A DNA stretch of 64,000 bases from Slackia heliotrinireducens DSM 20476. GTDB lineage: Bacteria; Actinomycetota; Coriobacteriia; Coriobacteriales; Eggerthellaceae. The stretch lies in assembly GCF_000023885.1 (NCBI RefSeq), contig NC_013165.1, positions 1,798,001 through 1,862,000 of the forward strand. Direction: 5' to 3'. Below are positions 1 to 9,935 of the stretch, one piece after another (position 1 is the first letter of the stretch; each line of letters starts with the position of its first letter). The position numbers were made by a program, and so were the translations under genes. The notes under the pieces are model-generated. The model saw nothing but the letters and a program-made list of their open reading frames with translations. It did no database searches and was not told where the DNA came from.

Positions 1-678
1 CCACTTGCCGCCGGACTTCAACCAGCCCTCATGTCCCCTGCCGTCCGCGTCCATATAGCTCCAGATGGAAACGCCCGTTTCGTCTTGCCATTTGAACCAC
101 CCGGTCCGCATGACGCCGTTGCCGCCGAAATAATAATAGTAACCGTCGATTTCGCTCCAGCCCAGCACCATGCTCCCGCGGTCTATGTAATAGCGTTTGC
201 CGCCCGAACTCAACCATCCGGTGCGGCCGCTTCCGTCGCTGTCGAAATAGTACCAGGAGCCTTCGAAACTCACCCATCCGGTTTTCATGACGCCGCCGGC
301 ATCGAAGTAATACCGGTTGTTGCCGAGCTTGTAGATTCGGTCGCATACCGTCCAGCCGTTCACGGCGTAGTACCACTTGCTTCCCGATTTGACCCAGCCT
401 GTACGGCCCTTGCCGTTCTTCTCGAAATAGCACCACCGACCATCGGGTTTAAACCAGCCCGTCTGCATGACGCCGCCCTGGTCGAAGCCGTAATTCACGT
501 CGTCAATCGTGTAGACGCCGCCTGAATAGAACTCCCCTTCCTCCGAATAGTAGCGCCACACGCCGGAATCCTTGACCCAGCCGGTTTGGGCATATGCAGC
601 GGTGGCCATACCCAGCGTCAGGCAGCAGGCTGCAAGCACTATCGCGGCCCGAAACAGAAGGTTCGCTCGACACCTCAT
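1..678 (-). CDS. secreted cell-wall-binding-repeat protein (5' part only)
   Basis: The gene runs off the window edge, so only the first 226 codons are seen. It starts at an ATG preceded by AAGGAG about seven bases upstream. The first 31 residues form a signal peptide: basic start, hydrophobic core (residues 9-25) and an A-Y-A-Q type cleavage site. Everything after it is a string of roughly 20-residue aromatic/glycine repeats of the form TGW-(K/S)xxGxWYYFxxxG, at least eight of them. This is the CW_binding (choline-binding-like) repeat fold known from surface proteins of Gram-positive bacteria, where it tethers the protein to wall polymers. Any catalytic domain would lie beyond the window. The repeats are visible directly; the ligand is unknown. 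A long open frame on the opposite strand (31-525) is a shadow of the repeats. Confidence 0.85.
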   Translation of the reverse strand, partial: MRCRANLLFRAAIVLAACCLTLGMATAAYAQTGWVKDSGVWRYYSEEGEFYSGGVYTIDDVNYGFDQGGVMQTGWFKPDGRWCYFEKNGKGRTGWVKSGSKWYYAVNGWTVCDRIYKLGNNRYYFDAGGVMKTGWVSFEGSWYYFDSDGSGRTGWLSSGGKRYYIDRGSMVLGWSEIDGYYYYFGGNGVMRTGWFKWQDETGVSIWSYMDADGRGHEGWLKSGGKW

Positions 679-720
679 AGGAAACTCCTTGCCCCATATG
701 CGGTTTCTTCCTGCACTGCG

Positions 721-726
721 ATTATA
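721..726 (-). promoter_or_regulatory. -10 element of the cell-wall-binding protein gene
   Basis: A perfect TATAAT on the minus strand lies 42 bases upstream of the start codon at 678, giving a leader of about 36 nt. No good -35 is visible at the right distance. Confidence 0.45.
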
Positions 727-778
727 CAGCCGCCAAGACGCCCGACCGGCGGCCGCGACTGTGTTGTTCGGGTAGCGT

Positions 779-807
779 TTGACATACGGCACGTTCTCGG
801 GTAGTAC
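779..807 (+). promoter_or_regulatory. candidate promoter for the M28 peptidase gene
   Basis: A consensus TTGACA at 779-784 is followed, after 17 bases, by TAGTAC, a poor -10. It lies 60 bases upstream of the peptidase start. The -35 is strong and the -10 weak. Confidence 0.35.
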
Positions 808-866
808 AGGATGAAGAACACGGCGGCGCACACAGCGTCCGCACCCCGCGCATTACGGAGAGAGCC

Positions 867-1874
867 ATGCATCACGATTTCTCGGCAGAAGCCCAACGGT
901 ATTTCGAATACATCGGCACGCACCTGACCAACCGTTCCGGCGACTCACCCGACCACAAGGCCGCTCAGAACTGGATTGTCAAACACCTGGTAGGCGCCGG
1001 ATATTCGCGCACCCAGATAACCTTGCAGGACATCGAAGAGCACCCGGGCACGAACATCGTCCTGAAGATAGACGGGCAGGACCCCAGCCGCTTGCTCATC
1101 GTGGGCGCCCATTATGACGGCGACGGCGTCGGCGACAACGGATCGGGCGTGGCCCTGCTGCTGTCCACGCTGTGCGGGCTTAAAGGCGAGCCGCTCCCCT
1201 TCACCACGTATGCGGTGTTTTTCGACGAGGAAGAAACCGGATGCAACGGATCGGCCGCCTTCGCCGCAAGCCTCACGCCCGAGCAGGCGGCATCTACGGT
1301 GTGTATGATCAACATCGACGCCATCGCGTTCGGCGATTACTGCAACGCCTACGGCGGCCACCAGGACCCGGACACGAAAAAGATCACGCTCCTGCAAGGC
1401 TACACGCAGGCATGTGCCAAGGCCCGTAAGCTCGGCTTCCACGTGTGGGGCCCCGATGAGCTGGACGGATACTTCGCAGCCCATGGCGAAGGCCCCGCGC
1501 TCGATCCGTTGGGCCTGTTCACAAGTCCGTGGACGCCGAACAACCCCGCACCTGAAGACACGGTTCGGGAAGAGTGGCGCGCCTACTCGCCCACAACCAT
1601 CCCGATGAGCGATCACGCCGCCTTCGACGAGCTGGGCATTCCCTACCTGTACCTCGAGGCCACGAACTGGTTCTCGCCATCCGACAACCCCAAGCGCGCC
1701 TACATCGGCTACACCGACGTAGGCGACCCCTCTATCGGCGTGAGCGGCATGATCATGAACACCGAGTTCGACAATCTGGAAACCATGGCGAAGTATTTCC
1801 CAGGCCGCTCCCTCGAGCATTTCAAACTGTACTCGCCGCTTCTGGCAGCGCTGCTGCTGGACCCGGTCGGGTGA
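867..1874 (+). CDS. M28-family zinc aminopeptidase-like protein
   Basis: A 335-residue protein with the layout of M28 (aminopeptidase Y/S-like) metallopeptidases. Visible metal and catalytic positions are H82 and D90 in the block A-H-Y-D-G-D-G-V-G-D-N-G-S-G, the paired acidic residues E121/E122 after V-F-F-D, D141 in N-I-D-A-I-A-F, and H240 in M-S-D-H-A-A-F. These are the expected ligands of a two-zinc site. There is no signal peptide or membrane segment, so it is probably cytosolic, where it would trim N-terminal residues from peptides. GGAGAG precedes the ATG. The next gene starts six bases after its stop, suggesting co-transcription. The substrate cannot be read from the sequence. Confidence 0.85.
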   Translation: MHHDFSAEAQRYFEYIGTHLTNRSGDSPDHKAAQNWIVKHLVGAGYSRTQITLQDIEEHPGTNIVLKIDGQDPSRLLIVGAHYDGDGVGDNGSGVALLLSTLCGLKGEPLPFTTYAVFFDEEETGCNGSAAFAASLTPEQAASTVCMINIDAIAFGDYCNAYGGHQDPDTKKITLLQGYTQACAKARKLGFHVWGPDELDGYFAAHGEGPALDPLGLFTSPWTPNNPAPEDTVREEWRAYSPTTIPMSDHAAFDELGIPYLYLEATNWFSPSDNPKRAYIGYTDVGDPSIGVSGMIMNTEFDNLETMAKYFPGRSLEHFKLYSPLLAALLLDPVG

Positions 1875-1880
1875 TTCGGC

Positions 1881-2780
1881 ATGAGGGTTCTTGTTTACGG
1901 CGCCGGCGTAATCGGGTGCCTCTACGCGGCCCTGCTTTCCGAAAGCGGCGTCGACGTGACCGTATACGCCCGCGGGGCGCGGCTTGAAAGCCTGCGGACC
2001 CAAGGCCTTCGCCACACGCAAGGCGAAAGCATACGGAAGGCACTCGTCAAGGCGATCGGCGCGCTTGACCCGGACGATTCCTATGACTACGTGTTCCTGA
2101 CGGTCAAGGAGAACCAGGTCCGCACCGCGCTGGCCGAGCTGAGCCGAAACGTCAGCCCCACCATCGTCACCATGGTCAATTCCTTGGACCCTTACGAAAC
2201 CTGGGAAGACATCTGCGGTGCAGGCCGCATCCTCCCCGCGTTTCCCGGTGCAGGCGGCGGATTCGAAAACGACGTCCTGCATGCGTCCCTTACGCCGCGC
2301 CTCGTGCAGCCCACCACGTTCGGCGAGATATCGGGGGCATCCACGGCGCGTCTGACGCAGCTCGCGCACATGTTCCGCAACGCGCGCATCCCCTACCAGA
2401 TCGTACGCGACATGCGCGCATGGCAGATCTGCCACCTGGCCATGGTGGTGCCCATCGCCGACGCGTACTACGAAGCGGCCGACCCCGCGCATGCGGGACG
2501 CGACCGCAAACTCATGCGCACCTGCGCCTCACGCATCAAGACGAACTTCAAAGCCTTGCGATCTGTCGGCATCCGTCTGACTCCGGCGAAGATGAACCTG
2601 TTCGCCGTGTTACCCTCTGGCCTGGTCGCGCCCATCCTCGGGCGCGTGTTCGAAAGCCGCTTCGGTGACGTGTTCATGTACCGCCACTCCATGAAGGCGC
2701 CCGACGAGATGCGCGAGCTCCACGACGGGTTCTACGCCTATATTGAACAGGCGCGCACGACCGGCAAAACGGCGGAATAG
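1881..2780 (+). CDS. ketopantoate reductase family protein (ApbA/PanE-like)
   Basis: A 299-residue protein opening with a Rossmann motif G-A-G-V-I-G at residues 8-13, followed by a basic residue (R31) of the kind that accepts NADP. The N-terminal fold and length match ketopantoate reductases, which reduce 2-dehydropantoate to pantoate in coenzyme A synthesis. The family also contains many reductases of unknown substrate, and no other pantothenate genes are nearby, so PanE itself is not certain. It begins six bases after the M28 peptidase gene and is probably in the same transcript. Confidence 0.75.
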   Translation: MRVLVYGAGVIGCLYAALLSESGVDVTVYARGARLESLRTQGLRHTQGESIRKALVKAIGALDPDDSYDYVFLTVKENQVRTALAELSRNVSPTIVTMVNSLDPYETWEDICGAGRILPAFPGAGGGFENDVLHASLTPRLVQPTTFGEISGASTARLTQLAHMFRNARIPYQIVRDMRAWQICHLAMVVPIADAYYEAADPAHAGRDRKLMRTCASRIKTNFKALRSVGIRLTPAKMNLFAVLPSGLVAPILGRVFESRFGDVFMYRHSMKAPDEMRELHDGFYAYIEQARTTGKTAE

Positions 2781-2821
2781 ACGCGGCTGCGTTCGGGTGA
2801 GCGCCACACCAGGGGTCGTGG

Positions 2822-2827
2822 TACAAT
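2822..2827 (+). promoter_or_regulatory. extended -10 promoter of the acyltransferase gene
   Basis: TACAAT preceded by TGG gives an extended -10 (TGnTACAAT) 28 bases before the GTG start at 2856. No clear -35 is visible, as is common for extended -10 promoters. Confidence 0.5.
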
Positions 2828-2855
2828 GCGGCTTTCTGTATATAGGGAGGACATT

Positions 2856-3878
2856 GTGGCAGAGACCAGCATGCCGATACCGGCACCCAAGAAACGCATC
2901 GATTTTTTCGACAACCTGAAGGGCGTGCTCATCATCCTGGTGGTCATCGGGCATTTCCTGCTGCCGGTGCACAACGACAACGCCGTGATCACTCCGATCT
3001 ACTACCTCATCTACGTGTTCCACATGCCGCTGTTCGTGTTCGTCTCGGGATTCTTCGCGGCAAGCATCTTCAAGAACGGGCGCCTGCGCTCCAACAAGAT
3101 CTTCTCGATGCTGCTTATGGCCGCATTGTTCCAGCTCACCATCATGGCACTCAAATGGGACTGGTCCTTCGACTCGTTCCTCAACTTCAACTCTGCGCCA
3201 TGGTACCTGGTGTCGTTGGCCTGCTGGAACCTTCTGGTACCGCTGTTCCTCACCCTCAAACCCAAGCCCGCCATCATCGGCGCCTTCGCGCTGGCTTTGC
3301 TAGCCGGCTGCTGCGACGGCCTTACCACCTATATGTCGCTGGTGCGCACCGTCGGTTTCCTGCCCTTCTTCCTCATGGGCATGTACTGTACGAAAGAGCA
3401 GCTCAGCGCAATAAAGGAATCCTCGTGGCTCAAATGGGTCGCCCTTGCCGCCGTGGCGTTCATGGTGTGGTATTGCATCTTCGGCACCTGCACGGCCGAA
3501 CTCTGGCAGACCGGCTACTACAACTCGGGCTACACCGGCAGCAACCTGGTGGGCATGGCCGCCCGCACGGTGATGTTCGCCATCGCCGTCCTCATGTCGC
3601 TGGCCCTGCTCTTCGTCATGCCGTCGAAACATACATTCCTGTGCTACCTGGGCGAACGCACCTTGCAGATCTACATCCTGCACCGCATCATCCGCCAGGT
3701 GTTCAGCATCTTCGGCTTCTTCAAGCTGCCAGTCCTGCTTGACCCCGTGTGGGGGCCGGTCATCCTGATAGCGCTTTCGCTCGCCGTGGTTGCCGTGTGT
3801 TCCATCGACGTCATCCGCAAGCCCTTCGACGCCATCATGGGCATCAAGTGGAACGCGATCATAAAGCCTGCCGCATAA
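2856..3878 (+). CDS. membrane acyltransferase, acyltransferase-3 family
   Basis: A 340-residue integral membrane protein with about ten hydrophobic segments. Near the N terminus it has F-F-D-N-L-K-G followed by I-L-V-V-I-G-H-F, the conserved Arg/Lys and His region of acyltransferase-3 proteins (the OatA membrane-domain family), which move acetyl or other acyl groups onto cell-surface sugars. There is no fused SGNH domain. The GTG at 2856 is chosen because AGGGAGG ends five bases before it; an upstream in-frame ATG at 2826 overlaps the -10 element and has no ribosome site. The acceptor is unknown; surface polysaccharide or peptidoglycan is a reasonable guess. Confidence 0.8.
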   Translation: MAETSMPIPAPKKRIDFFDNLKGVLIILVVIGHFLLPVHNDNAVITPIYYLIYVFHMPLFVFVSGFFAASIFKNGRLRSNKIFSMLLMAALFQLTIMALKWDWSFDSFLNFNSAPWYLVSLACWNLLVPLFLTLKPKPAIIGAFALALLAGCCDGLTTYMSLVRTVGFLPFFLMGMYCTKEQLSAIKESSWLKWVALAAVAFMVWYCIFGTCTAELWQTGYYNSGYTGSNLVGMAARTVMFAIAVLMSLALLFVMPSKHTFLCYLGERTLQIYILHRIIRQVFSIFGFFKLPVLLDPVWGPVILIALSLAVVAVCSIDVIRKPFDAIMGIKWNAIIKPAA

Positions 3879-3943
3879 AAACCGTCTTGCATGCCTTCTG
3901 ACAATTTGTGAATTCCTGCATGTGCGGCGCCGCGGTTCGTTGC

Positions 3944-3949
3944 TACAAT
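3944..3949 (+). promoter_or_regulatory. extended -10 promoter of the HAD phosphatase gene
   Basis: TACAAT with TGC directly upstream (TGnTACAAT) lies 33 bases before the chosen ATG. The same arrangement precedes the acyltransferase gene. Confidence 0.45.
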
Positions 3950-3982
3950 GGAGTCCGTGTGTTGGCCCATCAGAACGAAACC

Positions 3983-4753
3983 ATGACGAAGTATCTGTTT
4001 TTCGACATAGACGGCACCTTGGCTGCAGGACCCATCGGCAACCGCGTCGTTCCGGAAGGAACCCGCGACGCTTTGCTGCGCCTTCGCAAAAACGGCCACT
4101 TTACAGCCATCTGCACCGGCCGAAGCCATGCCATGGCCCGCAGCTATATGGAAGAGCAGGGGTTCACCAACATGGTCGCCGACGGAGGCAACAGCACCGT
4201 CATCGACGGAAATCTTCTGGGCATCGAGCCTCTGGACAGGAAGAGATGCATCCAGGTTCTGGAAGAATGCGACAGGCTGAAGATCCCCTGGGCCGTGTCG
4301 GCCGACGACAGCAATACGCGTCTTTCTATCGACGGACGCTTCGCCGACCTGGTTGAAAAGGGCTACATGGTCACGAAGACCGTCCCCAACCTCGACTACC
4401 ACGCCATCCCCCGTTTCTACAAGCTCTACATCGCGGTCAACGCTGAAGACGAGAAACGCATCACCACGCTTGATCTGGTTCCCCACGTGCATTTCAGCGA
4501 CACATGCCTGTTCGTGGAACCCATCGACAAAAGCCGGGGCATCATGCGCATCATGGAGCATCTGGGCGCGCCGATCGAAGACGTGGTGGTGTTCGGCGAC
4601 GGCATGAACGACCTGAGCATGTTCGACCCGCGCTGGCTGTCCATCGCCATGGGCAACGCGGTGCAGCCCCTGAAGGACGCCGCCGACTACATCACGGCGA
4701 ACGCCGACGACGACGGAATCCGCAAAGCCTGCGAGCATTTCGGTTGGATCTAG
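3983..4753 (+). CDS. Cof-type HAD-IIB phosphatase
   Basis: A 256-residue haloacid-dehalogenase hydrolase. Motif I is F-F-D-I-D-G-T (nucleophile D8, general acid D10), a cap domain occupies the middle, and the C-terminal metal motif is V-F-G-D-G-M-N-D. This is the Cof/YbiV layout, whose members dephosphorylate sugar phosphates, FMN or PLP with Mg2+. The ATG at 3983 is preferred because it puts motif I at the usual position; the open frame extends to 3908 but that would include the -10 element. The ribosome site is weak. The substrate is unknown. Confidence 0.85.
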   Translation: MTKYLFFDIDGTLAAGPIGNRVVPEGTRDALLRLRKNGHFTAICTGRSHAMARSYMEEQGFTNMVADGGNSTVIDGNLLGIEPLDRKRCIQVLEECDRLKIPWAVSADDSNTRLSIDGRFADLVEKGYMVTKTVPNLDYHAIPRFYKLYIAVNAEDEKRITTLDLVPHVHFSDTCLFVEPIDKSRGIMRIMEHLGAPIEDVVVFGDGMNDLSMFDPRWLSIAMGNAVQPLKDAADYITANADDDGIRKACEHFGWI

Positions 4754-4790
4754 CCCATAAAACCGCCGGGGCATTCCCTCAATATAAAAA

Positions 4791-4814
4791 GGCCGAGGCG
4801 TTCATGCCTCGGCC
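4791..4814 (-). terminator. terminator downstream of asd
   Basis: A perfect 9-bp stem (GGCCGAGGC / GCCTCGGCC) with a 6-nt loop is followed on the minus strand by TTTTT. It lies between the convergent HAD and asd genes and may serve both, though the plus-strand T-run is weak. Confidence 0.85.
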
Positions 4815-4864
4815 TTCGATTATGGCTTGCAAGCGCGTTTACCCTGCAGACGCACGATGCGTAA

Positions 4865-5870
<1,006 letters not shown>

Positions 5871-5878
<8 letters not shown>

Positions 5879-7247
5879 CGAAAGAACCTCCCCTTGCTTC
5901 AAGTTCGTCAATAGTGATGATGTTGTCTTCAGAATCGACGAACGCCTTGTAGATGACGTTGATGGCGCGTTCGAAGTCATCGTCGTTCACGCCGCAAATG
6001 ATATCAAGTTCTTCGGAACCCTGGGCGATCATGCGGATATTGATGCCTGCGCGGCCGAGTTCGCCGAACAGACGGCCGGAGATGCCGGGCCTGTTGGACA
6101 TGTTACGGCCTACGGTGGAGATCAGCGCGATGTGGTCCGCGATGGAGATGTCGGCGGTGGGCAGCTCCAGCTGGATGTCTGCCACCAGCTTGTACAGGCA
6201 GTCGCGCACGTCGCTGCCGTGCACCACCACGGCGAAGGTGTCGATGCCAGTGGGGATGTGCTCGACGGAAACGCCGTAGCGTTCGAAGATGGTCAGCGTA
6301 CGGCGGACGATGCCGACCATGTTGGACATGTGGTTCATCTTGACATGGATGGCCTTGAAGCCCTTCTTGCCGGCCACACCCGTGATGATGGGCTCGACGG
6401 TGCCGGGCTCGGTCTCCTCGCTGATGATCGTGCCGGCGTCCTGCGGGCGGTTCGTGTTCAGGATGGCCAGCGGGATGCCTGCGTCCTTCACCGGGAAGAT
6501 GGCCTCCTCATGCAGGACGCTTGCGCCCATGTAGGACAGCTCGCGCATCTCGGCGTAGGTGATGCGGGAAATGGACTTGGGGTTGTCCACGATGCGGGGG
6601 TCGGCGGTCAGGAAGCCGGACACGTCGGTCCAGTTCTCGTACAGGCCCGCACCCAGGCACTTGGCCACGATGGCGCCGGTGATGTCGCCGCCGCCGCGCT
6701 CCATCAGGCGAATTTCGCCGTCGGGGTCAGAACCGTAGAAGCCGGGAAGCACGAAGCAGGCGTGCTCGCGGGCGGCCGCCTGGATGAGTTCCGTGGTCGT
6801 ATCCATGTCGAAGCTGCCGTCGTAGTTGAATCGTACGACGTCGGCCGCGTCCACGAAGGCGAAGCCCAGATACTCGGACATGAGCTTGGCCGTGAAGTAC
6901 TCGCCGCGGCTGACAATGTATTCGGGCGTGAATTCGCCGCGTTTGGCACGCTCGTGGAAGGCACCGAACTCCTGAGCGATGGGATAGGCCAGCTCGAGGT
7001 CATGGGCGATCTCGATGAAACGGGACGCGATATTGCCCATCAGGTCGTCGCATGAGACGTGGTACTGCAGGTGAGCGTTGACCAGATACAGAAGGTCCGT
7101 GACCTTCGTGTCGGTCTTGTCGCGCTTGCCGGCTGCGGAAACCACGACGAACTTGCGCGCCTCGTCCGATTCGATGATCCCCTTGATCTTCTTGAATTGA
7201 ACGGCGGAGCTCACCGAGGAGCCGCCGAATTTGGTTACTTTAATCAT
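5871..7247 (-). CDS. lysC: aspartate kinase
   Basis: First step of the aspartate family: phosphorylates aspartate with ATP. The 458-residue protein starts M-I-K-V-T with the family signature K-F-G-G-S-S-V at residues 6-12, has the kinase domain to about residue 300, and carries two C-terminal ACT domains expected to sense lysine and/or threonine. At 458 residues it is longer than the ~420-residue actinobacterial type and nearer the clostridial/Bacteroides type. The start at 7247 is set by that signature and by AAAGGACGAGG upstream. It is divergent from thrC and overlaps asd. Confidence 0.95.
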
Positions 7248-7534
7248 GTGTCCGCCTCGTCCTTTCTTACAATGCTGTGCAATAGTACCAAACACCCAAG
7301 GCGCGCAAGTAGCCAGGCGTGCCATCGCGGTATTTTTCCACGTGCGAGTGGGAAGCCGACGCGCACGGCCCCGCATCCGACGTCGCGCATCCGGGCTGGC
7401 CGACCGCAGCGGTGCATGCACGGCAAATACGAACGCCTGAGCCGTATATATAGTGCGGATTGGCGGCTGCACTCCACTCCGTTGGAGTTTCTCTGATACA
7501 CTCTCGGAATTCCGAAATCTAACGAGGAGGATCC
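7248..7534. promoter_or_regulatory. divergent control region of lysC-asd and thrC-thrB
   Basis: A 287-base region between two divergent transcripts of one pathway. Toward thrC there is a possible -10 (TACACT, 7497-7502) and a small inverted repeat ACTCCA / TGGAGT with a 6-nt loop just upstream of it, about 35-60 bases before the thrC start. No recognisable T-box, leader peptide or riboswitch was seen. Joint control of both operons from this region is inference. Confidence 0.4.
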
Positions 7535-9007
7535 ATGGCTTCGATTTACCACAGCACCCGCGGCACCGACCAGGTTTGCGGCGCCAAGGAAGCCGTCTTG
7601 AACGGCATCGCCCCCGACGGCGGCCTGTACGTCACCGACGCACTGGGCAGCGCAGCCCTCGATTTGAACAAGGTCGTCGGCCAGACGTTCCAGCAGATCG
7701 CCGCCGACGTGCTGGCCACCCTGCTTGACGATTACACCCGCGAAGAAATCGAGTCCTGCGTCGACGCCGCCTACGTCGGCACCTTCGACGCGCCCGAGGT
7801 CACGCCTCTGGTACCCGTGGAAGACCAGTACGTGCTGGAGCTCTTCCACGGTCCCACCAGCGCCTTCAAGGACGTTGCCTTGCAGATGCTGCCGCAGCTC
7901 ATGAGCCGCGCCACCGGCGAGCAGCACATCATGATTCTGACCGCCACCAGCGGCGACACTGGCAAAGCGGCCCTGGCGGGCTTCGCGAACACGCCGGGCC
8001 TGGGCATCTCGGTCTTCTTCCCCCACGGCGGCACCAGCGCCATCCAGCGCCTGCAGATGGTCACCCAGCCGGGCGACAACGTGGCAGTGGCTGCCGTCCG
8101 CGGTAACTTCGACGACACTCAAAGCACCGTCAAAGCCATTTTCGCCGACAAGGAGCTGGCAGCGCGTCTGGCCGAAAAGAACATCGTCCTGTCCAGCGCC
8201 AACTCCATCAATGTGGGCCGTCTGGCACCTCAGGTCACCTATTACTTCGACGCCTATGCGCAGCTGGTCCGCGCCGGCAAGATCAACGTGGGTGACGAAG
8301 TCGAGTTCTGCGTGCCCACCGGCAACTTCGGCGACGTGCTGGCAGGCTACTTCGCCAAGAACATGGGCCTGCCCGTAGCCAAGCTCATCGTGGCCAGCAA
8401 CGCCAACAACATCCTCACCGACTTTTTGACCACGGGCGTCTACGACCGCAACCGCCCGTTCCACAAGACCATCTCGCCTTCGATGGACATCCTCATCTCG
8501 TCCAACCTGGAGCGCCTGCTGTACTACGCGTCCAAGGGCGACACCGCATATGTGGCCCAGCTCATGGCCGACCTGAAGGAGACCGGCCGCTACGAGGTCC
8601 GCGAAGACATCCTGGCCGGCATCCGCGAGCTGTTCGACTGCGGCTGCGCCGACGACGACATGGCCCGCGAGTCCATGGCCGAATGCTACAAGCAGACCGG
8701 TTATGTGCTGGACCCGCACACCGCCGTGGGCTGGAACGTGTCCAAGCGCATCCCGTGTAAAGCCGCGGCGCGCGTGGTGCTGTCCACCGCAAGCCCCTTC
8801 AAGTTCTGCCGCGACGTATGCGACGCTCTTGGTTTCAACGCCGAAGGCTCCGACTTCGACTGCCTGCGTGAACTTGAAAAACAGACCGGACTTGCCGCCC
8901 CCGCCGCACTGGCCGCGCTCGAATCCGCCGACGTGCGCTTCGAAGACGTCATCGCCAAGGACGAGATGCCGGCGTTCGTCGAAGCCAAATGCGGTGAGCT
9001 GCTGTGA
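7535..9007 (+). CDS. thrC: threonine synthase
   Basis: PLP enzyme that turns O-phosphohomoserine into threonine. The 490-residue protein has the long, fungal/E. coli-like threonine synthase layout, with the PLP lysine K112 in H-G-P-T-S-A-F-K-D and the phosphate-binding run T-A-T-S-G-D-T-G-K. It is preceded by GAGGAGG. thrB begins inside its stop codon (GTGA), so the two are coupled. Confidence 0.96.
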   Translation: MASIYHSTRGTDQVCGAKEAVLNGIAPDGGLYVTDALGSAALDLNKVVGQTFQQIAADVLATLLDDYTREEIESCVDAAYVGTFDAPEVTPLVPVEDQYVLELFHGPTSAFKDVALQMLPQLMSRATGEQHIMILTATSGDTGKAALAGFANTPGLGISVFFPHGGTSAIQRLQMVTQPGDNVAVAAVRGNFDDTQSTVKAIFADKELAARLAEKNIVLSSANSINVGRLAPQVTYYFDAYAQLVRAGKINVGDEVEFCVPTGNFGDVLAGYFAKNMGLPVAKLIVASNANNILTDFLTTGVYDRNRPFHKTISPSMDILISSNLERLLYYASKGDTAYVAQLMADLKETGRYEVREDILAGIRELFDCGCADDDMARESMAECYKQTGYVLDPHTAVGWNVSKRIPCKAAARVVLSTASPFKFCRDVCDALGFNAEGSDFDCLRELEKQTGLAAPAALAALESADVRFEDVIAKDEMPAFVEAKCGELL

Positions 9008-9885
9008 GCGTTACCATCACCGTACCGGCCACATCGGCCAACGTAGGCATCGGCTACGACTGCCTGGGCATGGCCGTATCGCTGTACGCCACGTTCACCT
9101 TCGACCACGCCGACGAGCTGACCATCACCGGCTGCCCTGAAGAGTTCGCCAACGAGCAGAACCTGGTGTACCGTTCCTTTGAGCTGGCGCTGGAGCATTG
9201 GGGTGAAAAACCGTTCCCCATCTCCATCGATATCGACTCGCCCATCCCGCTGGCCCGAGGCCTGGGTTCCTCGAGCGCCTGCACCGTGGCAGGCATCATG
9301 GGCGCGGCGTCGCTCACGGGACGCATCATCCGCCGCGAAGAGGCCGTGGCCATCGCCACCGAGATGGAAGGCCACCCCGACAATGTGGCGCCCGCCATCA
9401 TGGGTTCGCTGGTCTGCTCGTTTTCACCCGAAGGCGGGCTTCCCCACTGCATCCGCTACGACGTGCACAAGAAGCTGCACTTCGTCACCATCGTGCCGCC
9501 TTACGAAGTGCACACCTCCGACGCACGCAAGGTGGTGCCTACGGAAGTGCCGCTGTCCACGGCCATCTGGCAGATGGGTCGCATCTCGGGCCTGACCCGC
9601 GGTTTGGAAACGGGCGACGCGAAGCTGATCTCCGCCGCCTGCGAAGACCGCCTGCAGGAGCCTTACCGCCGAAAGCTGATTCCCGATTACGACGACGTGT
9701 TCGAAACCTGCAAACGCGGCGGCGCCGTGGCCATGTGGATCTCAGGTTCAGGCTCCACACTTATGGCCTGCGTCGACGACGGGCTGGTGGCCGAAAGCCT
9801 GCGCGCACGCATCAAGCAGCTGCACCCCACGTTCGACGTGATGGTGCTCGACTGCGACACCCGAGGCGTGCGTATCGAAATGTAG
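9004..9885 (+). CDS. thrB: homoserine kinase
   Basis: Phosphorylates homoserine to feed ThrC. The 293-residue protein is of the GHMP kinase family, with the N-terminal V-P-A-T-S-A-N-V-G block and the ATP loop P-L-A-R-G-L-G-S-S-S-A. It uses a GTG start overlapping the thrC stop by four bases. A strong terminator follows. Homoserine dehydrogenase, which would link asd to this gene, is not in the window. Confidence 0.95.
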   Translation: MSVTITVPATSANVGIGYDCLGMAVSLYATFTFDHADELTITGCPEEFANEQNLVYRSFELALEHWGEKPFPISIDIDSPIPLARGLGSSSACTVAGIMGAASLTGRIIRREEAVAIATEMEGHPDNVAPAIMGSLVCSFSPEGGLPHCIRYDVHKKLHFVTIVPPYEVHTSDARKVVPTEVPLSTAIWQMGRISGLTRGLETGDAKLISAACEDRLQEPYRRKLIPDYDDVFETCKRGGAVAMWISGSGSTLMACVDDGLVAESLRARIKQLHPTFDVMVLDCDTRGVRIEM

Positions 9886-9903
9886 CTTCCTTTTTGCACA
9901 AGC

Positions 9904-9934
9904 AAGGCCCTGGCAGCTTCCAGGGCCTTTTTCT
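9904..9934 (+). terminator. terminator of thrC-thrB
   Basis: A perfect 10-bp stem (AAGGCCCTGG / CCAGGGCCTT) with a 6-nt loop, then a T-rich run. It abuts the stop codon of the convergent AAA+ gene. Confidence 0.92.
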
Positions 9935-9935
9935 T

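Noticed and set aside
1-678. CRISPR-like or tandem DNA repeat
   Set aside because: The periodicity is at protein level (cell-wall-binding repeats); the DNA copies are too diverged for a CRISPR or satellite array.
945-2492. 515-residue minus-strand frame
   Set aside because: Antisense to the M28 peptidase and ketopantoate-reductase-like genes, both with clear motifs.
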